A stretch of 29,330 bases of DNA from Prevotella sp. UBA7764 (GCA_002481295.1 DLDU01000022.1:1-29330), one strand, 5' to 3'. Numbered from the stretch's first letter, positions 14,371-24,886 are shown. The notes: a model not told the origin generated them from the sequence alone. Made by a program: numbers and translations.

Positions 14371-15795
14371 TTATTTCGTCTCGCACTCGCATAGATCGAC
14401 GAACTTACCCTTGGCCTTGCGCTCCTCGATGAGCTGGTGGAGTTTGCGCTTGCGGTTGGGTGCGATCCACTTGCGGGCGAAGATGTTGGGAATGGCCACG
14501 CCCATGGCGATGACGATGATGACGAGTGAGCCGTTGATGGCGTTATGTGCGGCAAAGGTCACCTCGCCCACGATACCCTGCATGTCGATGAGTCCGTAGA
14601 GTCCGCGATACATCAGCACACCGGGGATCATCGGTATGACAGCGGAAATGGTGATGATCTGGTGAGGTGTATGGAGTTTGTGCACCATCTTGATGTTGAT
14701 GACAGAGATGAGGGCAGAGCCCACAAGCGAACCAATCATCAGGCCTTGGCCCAATCCGATGTTGTGGTTGGCAGGACCGAGGTTGACGAAGTTGCGCGAG
14801 CAGACAGCGATGATAGCTCCGCAAGCTATCCATGGCATGAGGCGCTTGGGGGTGTTGTAGATGGTGGCGAAGCCCATACCCGAGATGGCGGCGGCAATGG
14901 CGTAGGAGATGAAGCTGTTGTGCGGAATCATACTCAGATCCTTGACAAAGTTGTCCTGACCGCAGACTTTAATAGCCAACGCAATACCGAAGCTCATCGC
15001 CATGACCATGAGCATAGTGTTGGTGGCTCGGATAAGGCCGTTCTCGATATGGTTGTCGAGCATGTCGTTGACAAAGTTGATCAGCGGCACTCCCGGTACG
15101 ATATACAGCGCGCAGGCCATAAAGGGATGGTAAGGCGTGTCGGAGTGAAGCACTGTAGCGAGCCACTCAGGTAGATGCACGGCAACGGCCGGGGTAGAGA
15201 GGAATGTGGTGAGCCAGGCGATGAGTGTGGAGACGAAGGCGGCCACACCAATATTGAAATAGCTGTTGGAGCCTTTCTTGTTGAGCCACATACGCAGGCG
15301 GTTGCCAAGAATGGCAGCAAGGGAAGCGTAGAAGAAAGCGGTCCAGTCGCAACCAAACTGCACGCAGAAGCCACCGCAGGCAAAACCGGCACAGATAGCG
15401 ATCATCCACTCGCTGTAGTAGTGGGGACCGTGCGCAATCTTCTCCAGTTCCTCGCTGTACTTGTCGAGCGAGTAGTCTTCTTTGATGGCACGCCACGAGA
15501 GCTTGCTGATCTCCTGGATGGCGTAGAAGTTGATGGCGTGCTTGTCGCACCGGCGCATCTTGGAGTAAGAGTGTGTCTCGTCGCTGAGGTTCACCTGCAG
15601 CATGTAGTAGTCCATCTCGACATGCAGGTTCTCCTTTGGCAATCCGAGAAAAGCCGCCGTGCGCTCCATGTTGCGCTTGACACGGCTGGTGTCGGCACTG
15701 CTGTCCATCAAAATCTCACCGGTACGCAACAGCAAGTCGAGCTTGCGGGTTAACTCCTTTGTCGACGTACTGTTTTCTGTAGTGTTCCCTTCCAT
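14371..15795 (-). CDS. ThrE-family threonine/serine exporter-like protein
   Basis: This is a 474-residue polytopic membrane protein. The N-terminal soluble part contains the family signature GEILMDSSADTSRVKRNM (about 30-48) and ENLHVEMDYYMLQV. Two sets of membrane helices follow: the first about 130-270 (CAGFACGGFCVQFGCDW, VPGVPLINFVNDMLDNHI), the second about 300-445 (AIAAAISGMGFATIY, ISAVIPMIPGVLMYRGLYG). This is the fused ThrE layout, in which the two halves (DUF1212 and DUF3815 types) are in one chain. Family members export threonine and serine by proton antiport. CAAAGTTA at 15857-15864 is a minus-strand -7 box (TAACTTTG) about 62 bases upstream of the start. Confidence 0.9.
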   Translation of the reverse strand: MEGNTTENSTSTKELTRKLDLLLRTGEILMDSSADTSRVKRNMERTAAFLGLPKENLHVEMDYYMLQVNLSDETHSYSKMRRCDKHAINFYAIQEISKLSWRAIKEDYSLDKYSEELEKIAHGPHYYSEWMIAICAGFACGGFCVQFGCDWTAFFYASLAAILGNRLRMWLNKKGSNSYFNIGVAAFVSTLIAWLTTFLSTPAVAVHLPEWLATVLHSDTPYHPFMACALYIVPGVPLINFVNDMLDNHIENGLIRATNTMLMVMAMSFGIALAIKVCGQDNFVKDLSMIPHNSFISYAIAAAISGMGFATIYNTPKRLMPWIACGAIIAVCSRNFVNLGPANHNIGLGQGLMIGSLVGSALISVINIKMVHKLHTPHQIITISAVIPMIPGVLMYRGLYGLIDMQGIVGEVTFAAHNAINGSLVIIVIAMGVAIPNIFARKWIAPNRKRKLHQLIEERKAKGKFVDLCECETK

Positions 15796-15894
15796 GAATA
15801 CTGTCTTAATAAATGATTGGTAACCTATTGACTAAACAAAAATGTAATATCGAGTGCAAAGTTACTCATTTTTTATGAGATATTATCATTTTCT

Positions 15895-15926
15895 CTTGTT
15901 CGTCAACGTACTTTTTCATAACTTTG
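15895..15926 (+). promoter_or_regulatory. Promoter of the aldose-1-epimerase-like gene
   Basis: TTG at 15896-15898, a 20-bp spacer and TAACTTTG at 15919-15926. Transcription would start near 15933, about 22 bases before the ATG. Confidence 0.65.
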
Positions 15927-15954
15927 CTATAAAGTAAACCAATCATTGAGAATA

Positions 15955-16824
15955 ATGGAGCAGATTAAGAATTCACAACTCACTGTGGAAATTGCTGATC
16001 ACGGCGCAGAACTGGTCAGCGTGAAGGATGCGCAAGGTAAGGAATATCTGTGGCAGGCCGATCCCAAATACTGGGGTCGTCATTCGCCGATACTCTTCCC
16101 CATTGTGGGCAGCTTGTGGGATGGTGTCTATCATGTGTGCGGCAAGGATTATCCTTTGTCGCGCCACGGCTTTGCGCGCGACATGGATTTCCATCTGATT
16201 GCCAAGGGCGACGAGCAGGTGGTCTTTGCCCTGCACGACTCGGCAGAGACGCTGAAGAAATATCCTTTCCATTTCAATCTTGCTGTCAGCTACCGGCTGA
16301 AGGACAATCAGTTGCATGTGGTGTGGCACGTGGAGAATACCGACGACAAGACCATCTGGTTTCAAGTGGGTGGGCATCCGGCCTTCAAAGTTCCTGACAT
16401 GAAGCAGGGAGAGGCGCTTCACGGCTGTCTGCGCTTCGACAATAGGGAGCCGATTCGTCGCTTCCTGGCAGAGCAAGGCTGCTTGGACCGCGCTCGCCAC
16501 GAGGAGGTGAAGACCGAAAACGGTGTGTGGGCCTTTGGCACGCATAGCTTCGACAACGATGCCCTGGTGTTTGATCATAGTCAGATCAGAAAGATAGAAC
16601 TGTTGGATGCTGAGGGTAAGGCTGCGGTGACCGTTCAGACCAAGGCTCCGGCACTTGGCATTTGGAGTCCGAGCGGCAAAGACGCACCCTTCATCTGTAT
16701 TGAGCCGTGGTATGGCGTGACCGATGTCGATGGCTTCGATGGAGAGTTGCGCGACAAGTATCTCGTCAACCAGCTGCTGCCGGGATCGAGCTTTATGAGC
16801 GAATATGTGATTACAATCGGATAG
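15955..16824 (+). CDS. Aldose 1-epimerase family protein (LacX/galactose-mutarotase-like)
   Basis: The start is the ATG at 15955 (MEQIKNSQLTVEIADHGAEL); an in-frame TTG nine bases earlier is less likely. The product has 289 residues. Family signs are KDAQGKEYLWQADPKYWGRHSPILFPIVG, the HGFARD histidine (about residue 72), FQVGGHPAFKVP with the second His, and ICIEPWYGVTD with the glutamate expected to act as base. These proteins interconvert sugar anomers or bind hexose-6-phosphates; the exact sugar is unknown. It is a single gene with its own promoter, convergent with the cardiolipin synthase gene 36 bp away. Confidence 0.92.
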   Translation: MEQIKNSQLTVEIADHGAELVSVKDAQGKEYLWQADPKYWGRHSPILFPIVGSLWDGVYHVCGKDYPLSRHGFARDMDFHLIAKGDEQVVFALHDSAETLKKYPFHFNLAVSYRLKDNQLHVVWHVENTDDKTIWFQVGGHPAFKVPDMKQGEALHGCLRFDNREPIRRFLAEQGCLDRARHEEVKTENGVWAFGTHSFDNDALVFDHSQIRKIELLDAEGKAAVTVQTKAPALGIWSPSGKDAPFICIEPWYGVTDVDGFDGELRDKYLVNQLLPGSSFMSEYVITIG

Positions 16825-16860
16825 TTGCGTCAGCAGACCGACTTTCTATAATCAGGTGGG

Positions 16861-18285
16861 TTACATCAGCGGGCTGACAACTCGGAGGATGCTTTCCCAC
16901 AGCCGGCTGAAAAAACTCTGATGTTCCACCTCTCTCACCTCATCGATCAGCAGACTGTTGGCTTGGTCGTTGAGGAATACCTTTTTCATGCGCAGTGCCA
17001 TCCCGCGGTCATAGAAGAAGATGTTTGACTCGAAGTCGTGCTCAAAGCTTCGGAAGTCCACATTGGTACTGCCGCATGTGCAGAGGTTATCGTCGCAGAC
17101 CATAAGTTTGGAGTGGTTGAATCCGGCTTTGTAGAGATAGACTTTCACTCCGGCTTCCAGCGTCTCCATGACATAGGAGATGGAGGAGCGGTCGACGATG
17201 CGTGAGTCGCTCTTCAGGGGGATCATCAGTCTGACGTCGACACCGGCCAGAGCTGCCGTGCGCATGGCAAAGAGGATGGGCTCTGTAGGGAGGAAGTATG
17301 GGCTCTCCATATAGACGTAATGCTTGGCTTCGAGCAACACGCGCACGTAGCCCTGCATGATGTCGGGCCATGGAGAGATAGGACTGCTGGTGACTACCTG
17401 TGCGAGACAGTCATTGGAGATGTGCATGTCGAGTTCTGGGTAGTATTTCCGGTCGGTGACCAGCGTGCGGTCGACGAAATACCAGTCGACGAGGAAAGCG
17501 CGCTGAATGGCATAGACGGCTCCGCCTCTCACCTTGAGATGGGTGTCGCGCCAAGCGAGCTTTCCGGTGCCTTTGACATAGCGTGTGGCGAAGTTCATGC
17601 CACCGATGAATCCTACCTTACCGTCGATGATCACCAGTTTGCGGTGGTTGCGGTAGTTGACTTTGGAGGTGAAGGCCGGAAACTTCACGGGCATGAAAGC
17701 GTGGACATCAATACCGGCGTCGCGCATGCGCTCATAGAAGCTGCCATGCACCTTCCAGCACGCTACGTCGTCGTAGATGACGCGCACTTCCACTCCTTCC
17801 TTGGCTTTGTCGATGAGAGCATCAGCGATGAGGTTGCCCAGAGCATCGTCGGCAAAGATGAAGATGTCGATATGTATATGGTCGCGGGCCTTGCTGATCT
17901 CGTGGAGCAGGGAAGGGAAGAACTCATAACCGCTGGTATAGATCTCCACCTCATTGTCTTTAAAGGGCAGAGCCATGCTCTGGTTTTTAAAGAGCGACAT
18001 CAGCGGACGATAGGTTTCGGGGATGCGCAGGTCGCGCTGCTCGGCAAACTCCAGCATAGCGCGCTTGGTCAGTTGGTCAAGCGACCGCTGGCTGATCATC
18101 CTTTCCTTGCGCGTGTTTTGTCCAAAGAAGAAATAGAGGATGATGCCCAGCAGAGGGATGAACCATAGCACCAACAGCCATGCCATGGTCTTGGACGGCT
18201 GCCGGTTGTCCATCAACACCTTGAGCATGACGATCAACACGATCAAGGTGTAACCTACTACTCCTAACCAGTGAAGAATGAGCAT
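16861..18285 (-). CDS. cls: Cardiolipin synthase (phospholipase D superfamily)
   Basis: This is a 474-residue inner-membrane enzyme that joins two phosphatidylglycerol molecules into cardiolipin. Two N-terminal membrane helices (about 3-24 and 33-54, with PLLGIILYFFFG) precede the catalytic region. Both HKD motifs are complete: NHRKLVIIDGKVGFIGGMN (His214, Lys216, Asp221) and FNHSKLMVCDDNLCTCGSTN (His391, Lys393, Asp398). The length is typical for ClsA-type enzymes. It follows queE on the same strand after a 35-bp spacer made of a short direct repeat. Confidence 0.95.
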   Translation of the reverse strand: MLILHWLGVVGYTLIVLIVMLKVLMDNRQPSKTMAWLLVLWFIPLLGIILYFFFGQNTRKERMISQRSLDQLTKRAMLEFAEQRDLRIPETYRPLMSLFKNQSMALPFKDNEVEIYTSGYEFFPSLLHEISKARDHIHIDIFIFADDALGNLIADALIDKAKEGVEVRVIYDDVACWKVHGSFYERMRDAGIDVHAFMPVKFPAFTSKVNYRNHRKLVIIDGKVGFIGGMNFATRYVKGTGKLAWRDTHLKVRGGAVYAIQRAFLVDWYFVDRTLVTDRKYYPELDMHISNDCLAQVVTSSPISPWPDIMQGYVRVLLEAKHYVYMESPYFLPTEPILFAMRTAALAGVDVRLMIPLKSDSRIVDRSSISYVMETLEAGVKVYLYKAGFNHSKLMVCDDNLCTCGSTNVDFRSFEHDFESNIFFYDRGMALRMKKVFLNDQANSLLIDEVREVEHQSFFSRLWESILRVVSPLM

Positions 18286-18289
18286 TTAT

Positions 18290-18317
18290 GAATGTTGAAT
18301 GATGAATGTTGAATGAT
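18290..18317. repeat. 14-bp direct repeat in the queE-cls spacer
   Basis: GAATGTTGAATGAT occurs twice back to back (18290-18303, 18304-18317), with GAAT of a third copy following. Each unit is itself two related heptamers. It fills the space between the queE stop and the cls start and looks like simple-sequence slippage. Confidence 0.8.
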
Positions 18318-18320
18318 GAA

Positions 18321-18908
18321 TTACTCAATCCCTACCATCTTATGTGTTTGCAGTGATAGTTGCCAGCGAGGGTGCTGTTTGATATATTCAATGCACTGAT
18401 GCACGATGCGCTGATTCTGCTCACGGTCTCCGGTATCGCAGGGCTGGAGATAATAGTACTGCGCTTTGATGCCGAAGCCGCAGGGGGGCTCCTTGCCGTC
18501 AAAGACCACCTTCAACTCACTGCATTGCTCCACTATCGGTTGGATCTTGGGCGAGACGGCCAGCCAGTCCAACCCAGCAGGTGGTTGGTGGGTGCCATTG
18601 CTCTCCATGGCCACTCGATAGCCGAGTTGGTGGAGACGGCCGACAAGCTCATCGTCGGCTTGCAGTGAAGGCTCTCCACCCGTGAGGATGCACCACAGAG
18701 CCACGCCCGTGGACTTTGGCGAAGGAAAGTCGGCTAAATGCCGCACGATGTCGTCGAGCGTCATCGATGTATATTCCGTGAAATCTGTGTCACAAAACGA
18801 GCAGTGGAGGTTGCAGCCGCTGAAACGGATGAAAACCGCCGCCTGCCCCGTGTTGCGTCCTTCGCCTTGCAGACTATAGAAGATCTCGTTGATCCGATAC
18901 TCCTTCAT
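18321..18908 (-). CDS. queE: 7-carboxy-7-deazaguanine synthase QueE
   Basis: This 195-residue radical SAM enzyme turns 6-carboxytetrahydropterin into 7-carboxy-7-deazaguanine in queuosine precursor synthesis. It starts with EIFYSLQGEGRNTGQAAVFI and has the C-x3-C-x2-C cluster motif at Cys32, Cys36 and Cys39 (GCNLHCSFCDTDF). LTGGEPSLQ and VAMESNGTHQPP follow, then KVVFDGKE near the middle. Length and motifs match QueE. It lies 36 bp behind queD, which makes its substrate, so the two form a pathway pair. Confidence 0.95.
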   Translation of the reverse strand: MKEYRINEIFYSLQGEGRNTGQAAVFIRFSGCNLHCSFCDTDFTEYTSMTLDDIVRHLADFPSPKSTGVALWCILTGGEPSLQADDELVGRLHQLGYRVAMESNGTHQPPAGLDWLAVSPKIQPIVEQCSELKVVFDGKEPPCGFGIKAQYYYLQPCDTGDREQNQRIVHQCIEYIKQHPRWQLSLQTHKMVGIE

Positions 18909-18944
18909 ATAATAGCTTCCTTAATCTTTTTCTCCTTATTATAT

Positions 18945-19289
18945 TTATCTTTCCTCCTCATCTTTCTCGTACCACGCGATGTTGTTGTCGCTTTCCTGGA
19001 CCACAGCTTTATAGCAGTTGGGCACTTCGTCGACAATCCATCGTGCAATATTTTCGGCGGTGGGGTTGAAGGGCAGCACCTTGTTGATGTCCTGATGGTC
19101 GAGACGGCCGTGGATGAGTTGCTTGATTTGTCCAAAATCAGCTACCATGCCATTCTCGTTGAGCTCCCGTGCTTTACAGTAGACGGTGACATGCCAGTTG
19201 TGGCCATGTGGCTGCGTGCATTTGCTGCTGTAAGTCAGTGTGAGATGATGGCTGGCTGAGATTTCAAAGCTCTTTTGTATATAGTACAT
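18945..19289 (-). CDS. queD: 6-carboxytetrahydropterin synthase QueD
   Basis: This 114-residue enzyme converts dihydroneopterin triphosphate to 6-carboxytetrahydropterin. Zinc ligands are seen in SASHHLTL (His15) and QPHGHNWH (His28, His30), and the catalytic Cys24 in SSKCTQPHG. GMVADFGQIKQLI, LDHQDIN and NPTAENIARWI are also family blocks. It is the first gene of the queD - queE - cls run. No clear promoter motif was found in the 61 bases upstream of it. Confidence 0.95.
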   Translation of the reverse strand: MYYIQKSFEISASHHLTLTYSSKCTQPHGHNWHVTVYCKARELNENGMVADFGQIKQLIHGRLDHQDINKVLPFNPTAENIARWIVDEVPNCYKAVVQESDNNIAWYEKDEEER

Positions 19290-19350
19290 ATTGTCTTAAT
19301 GATGTTGTGAGTCAGCAGGGTGGCCCTTGCTGTGTGTTGTCGTATGTTGT

Positions 19351-21084
19351 TTATTTACCTTTGTTTTTCTGTATGTAAGCCAACTCTTGCAGTGCGAAGT
19401 CGCTGCTGTCGGGCTCGTCGAGCATTTGCTTGAGGAGCTTTTCTGCGGCATCATAGTCTTTCATCTCCACGAGGAGATAAGCTTTACGGCGTTTGAGGAA
19501 GCTGATGAATGTTTTTTCGGATTGCTGTTCTTCAATATAGTTCTCTTCGTCATCGCCATCTCTATTCACCATGGGGGGGACGATTTCCGATAGCAATCTG
19601 TCGATGAATCTCATTGCGTTGCCGTCGTGCGAGTTGACCAGGCAGTTGATATACATCTCTGTGTAGTTGATGCGACGCGTGCTGATCAATGGCTGCAAGT
19701 AGTATATTCCTTCTTTGTATCGTCCCAGGCATGTATAGCAAGTACCAAGGTAATAGCTGACCTCGAAATAGTTGTCGAGCTCCTGAGGTGCCATGTCTCC
19801 GCTTGCTTTTGCCAATTCCTGATATACCGGCTCCAGCCTTCTAATGGCCTCGTAGTATCGTTTCTCGTTGATGAGATCCTTGCTTTCGAAGAGGAGCTGT
19901 CTGAGCTGTGGCGACTGCAAGTACAGAAGTAGTTTCTCGTCTTTGTCGAGTTGGTCCGTGCTTCCTTTCTGCTGTTTGGCCATTGCCTCTTTCCAGATGT
20001 AGTTGAATTTCTCCTGGATATTTTTCTTACCCTTTAGGTCATAGCCGAGCAGGAGGCTTGTGGCCACTTTCTGGTGATCGTTGCTTTCCACGGGGAGATC
20101 CGGCGTTAATGGGGTGGGGATGAGGCATAGCGTGACCCGGTAGTATATGGTGTCGGTCGACTGTCCTTCATCCTCTACGTCAATGATCAGCTGCTGACGG
20201 ATAGAGGGCTCGGCAGGATTGACGAAGCTGAGCCGCAGCATGGCAGAAGAGTTGCTGACTTTTCCGTCTTTGATGACCGACTGATGAATGGGGTAGGAGA
20301 GAATCTCATCGGCGCTGTCGTGATGCTCGACTTGATCGCCCCGGCAAATATCCAGGCTGACGGGTTGCAGGGAGGAGAGTCCCAGCACGGCCGTGAGAAG
20401 GTGACCGAGGCTAAACTCTGAGCCTTCCTGCTCATGCCAGTTAGGGCCTTCGCTTTGGTGCATCATCTCCTGCTCGCGTATGAGGAAGAGCTCGTGTTGC
20501 CACTCTGCTCCCAGTTTCTCCACGTCATGGTTGCTGGTATGCTTGGTGGAGGGCTTCAGCTCGCTGTATTGTTGGACAAACAGCGCCTGCCAATAGAAGA
20601 TGTTGCTGAGCTCTTTGCGCAGGTTGTCGGTGGCATCATCGTCGTGGAGAGTGAGTGCGTCGATGATATGCAGGTCCACTTTTCCCGTTTTCTCATTGAC
20701 GGTGTAGACGATGCGGCAGCTCTCGGCATTGAGGTTGCATTGGTTGCAGAGGCTGCGCACGGGTTCGAGATAGCTGACCGGCGTGTCGAAGAAGTAGAAA
20801 AAGAAAAGTCGGATGCAGACAGAATCTTTCTCCAATCTCACGCGGAAGTGACCGCTCTGATAGTCAAAGCGAGCCACCAAATCGTCGTGGTCTTTCTCCC
20901 AGAGAGCTTGTGTGTTGAGTGCTTTGAGTGCTTTGTCGAGACGCTTCTTGTTGAGCTCTTGCGCATGGTCGGGCTTCAACCTGGTCTTCTCACCTCTATG
21001 TTCCAAGAAGTTGATGAGCAGGGTGACTCCCGCAGTGATCGCGCATATTGCACAAAGCTCTAAAAGAAATATAATCCACGTCAT
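19351..21084 (-). CDS. Membrane-anchored TPR-containing protein of unknown function
   Basis: This is a 577-residue protein with one N-terminal membrane helix (about 3-24). A soluble alpha/beta domain follows (about 65-190; FDYQSGHFRVRLEKDSVCIRLFF), which may resemble YbjN or secretion-chaperone-like folds. A middle region has extended strands (about 240-350). The C-terminal TPR-type helices run from about 400 to the end: LINEKRYYEAIRRLEPVYQEL, YLGTCYTCLGRYKEGIYYLQPL, LLVEMKDYDAAEKLLKQML. It is preceded by its own promoter-like sequence. The function is not recognised; the TPR part suggests a scaffold role. Confidence 0.75.
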   Translation of the reverse strand: MTWIIFLLELCAICAITAGVTLLINFLEHRGEKTRLKPDHAQELNKKRLDKALKALNTQALWEKDHDDLVARFDYQSGHFRVRLEKDSVCIRLFFFYFFDTPVSYLEPVRSLCNQCNLNAESCRIVYTVNEKTGKVDLHIIDALTLHDDDATDNLRKELSNIFYWQALFVQQYSELKPSTKHTSNHDVEKLGAEWQHELFLIREQEMMHQSEGPNWHEQEGSEFSLGHLLTAVLGLSSLQPVSLDICRGDQVEHHDSADEILSYPIHQSVIKDGKVSNSSAMLRLSFVNPAEPSIRQQLIIDVEDEGQSTDTIYYRVTLCLIPTPLTPDLPVESNDHQKVATSLLLGYDLKGKKNIQEKFNYIWKEAMAKQQKGSTDQLDKDEKLLLYLQSPQLRQLLFESKDLINEKRYYEAIRRLEPVYQELAKASGDMAPQELDNYFEVSYYLGTCYTCLGRYKEGIYYLQPLISTRRINYTEMYINCLVNSHDGNAMRFIDRLLSEIVPPMVNRDGDDEENYIEEQQSEKTFISFLKRRKAYLLVEMKDYDAAEKLLKQMLDEPDSSDFALQELAYIQKNKGK

Positions 21085-21105
21085 TCAATTACTTTTTTGA
21101 TTTTA

Positions 21106-21135
21106 CAAATATAAGCAATATTTGTGAAACCCAAA
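21106..21135 (-). promoter_or_regulatory. Promoter of the TPR membrane protein, overlapped by a palindrome
   Basis: On the minus strand TTTG (21135-21132), an 18-bp spacer and TATATTTG (21113-21106), about 22 bases before the start codon. The -7 box lies inside the imperfect palindrome 21106-21124 (CAAATAT/ATATTTG arms), a possible operator. Confidence 0.5.
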
Positions 21136-21249
21136 AGGAAACGGTCATCTTTTTTATTTCCGCGTACTGTTTTCCTTATGATTTGTGCATTTCGTTGGCC
21201 TGTGAGGGTGAGGATCGTCTTCGCCCTTGTGTTTTCATCTTTTCTGCTG

Positions 21250-21656
21250 TCATTTCTTTTTCGCAGCTTTCACGATGGGCTGATACTCTTCGATTCTCGA
21301 CACGAGTGTGTCTTTATCTTTTGTCCACAGTGCAATGCGCACGATATTTCCTATGTCCGTCGATCCTGATCTCTTGATGTGTCTTGTGCGGCCCATCGTG
21401 AGTGTGTCGCGTCGGCTGGGATAGCTGATGAGTTGCAGACTCTTCTGATCAGTGGCCGGTCCCACATAGAAGATGTCGGCGCTGTCTTTGATATTTTTCA
21501 TTTTGGCGGCCTGCTTGCGGTGCAGGGCTGCGGTGTCGATGGGCTCGAAGACCTTGGCGGCCACGGTGTCGCCGAGCTCTTCCTTGGGAGCCATACGGCA
21601 GGAGGTGGTCATCAGCGAGAAGGCGAAGACGGGCATGCAGAGGTAAAGGATCTTTC

Positions 21657-21660
<4 letters not shown>
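21250..21660 (-). CDS. Small lipoprotein of unknown function
   Basis: This is a 136-residue protein with a lipoprotein signal (MRKILYLCMPVFAFSLMTTSC, lipid-bearing Cys at 21). The mature part holds DTAALHRKQAAKMKNIKDS, FYVGPATDQKSLQLISYPSR and a basic tail ending in Lys residues. Its start overlaps the sdaA stop by 4 bp, so it is translationally coupled to sdaA. No family is recognised and no functional link to serine catabolism is evident beyond position. Confidence 0.75.
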
Positions 21661-22913
<1,253 letters not shown>

Positions 22914-23039
22914 AAGCTCATAAATATGCCGCAAAGTTACACATAATATTTGAAAGAGAGCGACTTTTCGATGTTTTATCAGATAAAAGTAGTATCATGT
23001 TTGGGTAAAGGCGGGCAAAGTTATCTGTGAATCCACAAA

Positions 23040-23088
23040 AGCAAAACCGCCGCATGGCTGTGCACTGGATGCAGCGGCCATGCGGCGG
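23040..23088 (-). terminator. Strong terminator of the etfBA - acyl-CoA dehydrogenase operon
   Basis: Perfect 12-bp arms CCGCCGCATGGC (23047-23058) and GCCATGCGGCGG (23077-23088). On the minus strand the stem is followed by TTTTGCTTTTG. It lies about 100 bp behind the dehydrogenase stop. Confidence 0.9.
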
Positions 23089-23120
23089 ACATGATTATAT
23101 AGATTTGTGGTCGGGCCAAT

Positions 23121-23216
23121 GGCTCAACCTTATAGTTGCTCAAGCCATACGAAAAAGGCTCAACCACGAAACTGCTTGGTTCATGCTGATTACTCAGCCA
23201 CGAAGTTGCTCAGGTC
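23121..23216. repeat. Three imperfect copies of a short unit at the 3' end of the dehydrogenase gene
   Basis: Related 25-26 base units lie at 23121-23145, 23157-23182 and 23191-23216, sharing (A/G)GCTCA(A/G)CC, ACGAA and TTGCTCA elements, with a period of 34-36. The third overlaps the codons for the last residues and the stop of the dehydrogenase. The others lie just behind it, so the gene's end seems to have been duplicated and to have drifted. Confidence 0.5.
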
Positions 23217-24884
23217 ATCGGCCTTGAAGTTCATGATGTAGGCATGGCTGCCCACGCACTCTTCCTCAGCCATGCGCACGAAGACGTTGGCACTCTTGGC
23301 AAACTCCTCGGGCACGTTGGTGGCGTCGCGCAGGAGCAGCAGCGAGAGGATGATGTCGCCGGTCATGTTGTACATGCGGCGTGCGAGGAAGTCGTGCTCA
23401 TCCTGGTTCTCGTCGGCCTTGACCTTCTCGACAGCCTCCTCGTAGAGGTCCACGAGCTTGGCCACGCGGTCACGGAGCGGTTTCATGCAGTCGCAGACAT
23501 CCTCGGCGAGCATCTCGCGCATGATGCCGAGATAGGTGCCGTTGGTGATGTAGCGCACGGCGGCGACCACCTGCAGCTGGGTAGTACCCTCATAGATGGA
23601 GAAGATGCGGGCGTCGCGCAGCAGGCGCTGAGCCTTGTACTCCATGATGAATCCGGAACCACCGTGGACGCTGACGCAGTCGTAGGCGTTTTGGTTGGCA
23701 TATTCCGAAGTCATACCCTTGCCCAGCGGTGTGAAGGCATCGGCCAGGCGGCTGTATTTCTTCATCTCCTTGCGCTCGTCGGGTGTGAGCTTACGCTCGC
23801 GCGAGATATCCTCAAGGGTCTTGTAGATGTCGACATAGCGTGCTGTCTGATAGAGCACGGCGCGTGATGCGTCGATCTTGGCCTTCATGCGAGAGAGCAT
23901 GTCGTAGACAGCGGGGAAGGTGATGATCTTCTTGCCGAACTGTGCGCGCTCCTTGGCGTAGGCCAGTGCCTGGTCATAGGCTTCCTGCTCGAGTCCGACG
24001 CTCTGTGCGGCAATACCCAGTCGGGCGCCGTTCATCAGGCTCATCACATATTTGATCAGACCCAGCTTGCGGTCGCCGCAGAGCTCAGCCTTGGCATTCT
24101 TGTAGACGAGCTCGCAGGTAGGAGAGCCATGGATACCGAGCTTGTTCTCGATGTGGCGCACGTCCACGCCGCCGTCACGCTTGTCGTAGATAAACATCGA
24201 CAGGCCGCGCCCGTCGCGTGTGCCTTCCTCAGAGCGAGCCAGTACCAAGTGGATGTCGGAGTCACCGTTGGTGATGAAGCGCTTCACACCGTTGAGTCGC
24301 CATGTGCCGTCGGCATCTTGTGTAGCCTTGAGCATGACACGCTGCAGGTCAGAACCGGCGTCGGGCTCGGTGAGGTCCATGGACATGGTCTCGCCCTGGC
24401 AGATGCGGGGGATATACTTAGCCTGCTGCTCGGGAGTGCCAAACTCATAGAGCGTGTCGATGCAGCTTTGCAGGCTCCACACGTTTTGGAAGCCGGAGTC
24501 TGCGGCAGACACCATCTCAGAGAGCATGGAGAAGACCGTGATGGGCAGGTTCAGACCACCGAAGCGGCGCGGCATGGAGATGCCCCACATGCCAGCCTTG
24601 CGGGTAGCGTCGAGGTTCTCGTAAGTCTTGCTTGCATAGACCATGCGGTTGTTTTCGAGGTGTGGTCCTTCCTGGTCCACGCTTTCCGAGTTGGGCTCGA
24701 TGATGGTCTTTGCCACGTCGTCGGTGATGGTCAGGATGCGCTTATAGTTCTCGATGGCGTCGTCGTAGTTGACGGGAGCGTCCTCGAACTGGTCTTTGTC
24801 GGCGAAGTTTCTTTCTTTCAGCTCAACGATTCTCTTCATGAGAGGACTGTTGAGATAATATTCTAATTTCTTTACGTCTACCAT
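23190..24884 (-). CDS. Acyl-CoA dehydrogenase, long form with C-terminal extension
   Basis: This 564-residue flavoenzyme oxidises an acyl-CoA at the alpha-beta bond and passes electrons to ETF. The core shows MWGISMPRRFGGLNLP, MSMDLTEPDAGSDLQ (FAD/substrate loop), WRLNGVKRFITNGD, YAKERAQFGKKI and FIMEYKAQRLLRDARIFSIY. The expected catalytic base is Glu432 in YEGTTQLQ. A helical extension of about 120 residues follows, as in the larger bacterial and Bacteroidetes members. It lies 2 bp behind etfA in a three-gene operon with its own electron acceptor. The acyl chain is unknown. Confidence 0.93.
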   Translation of the reverse strand: MVDVKKLEYYLNSPLMKRIVELKERNFADKDQFEDAPVNYDDAIENYKRILTITDDVAKTIIEPNSESVDQEGPHLENNRMVYASKTYENLDATRKAGMWGISMPRRFGGLNLPITVFSMLSEMVSAADSGFQNVWSLQSCIDTLYEFGTPEQQAKYIPRICQGETMSMDLTEPDAGSDLQRVMLKATQDADGTWRLNGVKRFITNGDSDIHLVLARSEEGTRDGRGLSMFIYDKRDGGVDVRHIENKLGIHGSPTCELVYKNAKAELCGDRKLGLIKYVMSLMNGARLGIAAQSVGLEQEAYDQALAYAKERAQFGKKIITFPAVYDMLSRMKAKIDASRAVLYQTARYVDIYKTLEDISRERKLTPDERKEMKKYSRLADAFTPLGKGMTSEYANQNAYDCVSVHGGSGFIMEYKAQRLLRDARIFSIYEGTTQLQVVAAVRYITNGTYLGIMREMLAEDVCDCMKPLRDRVAKLVDLYEEAVEKVKADENQDEHDFLARRMYNMTGDIILSLLLLRDATNVPEEFAKSANVFVRMAEEECVGSHAYIMNFKADDLSNFVAE

Positions 24885-24886
24885 GA

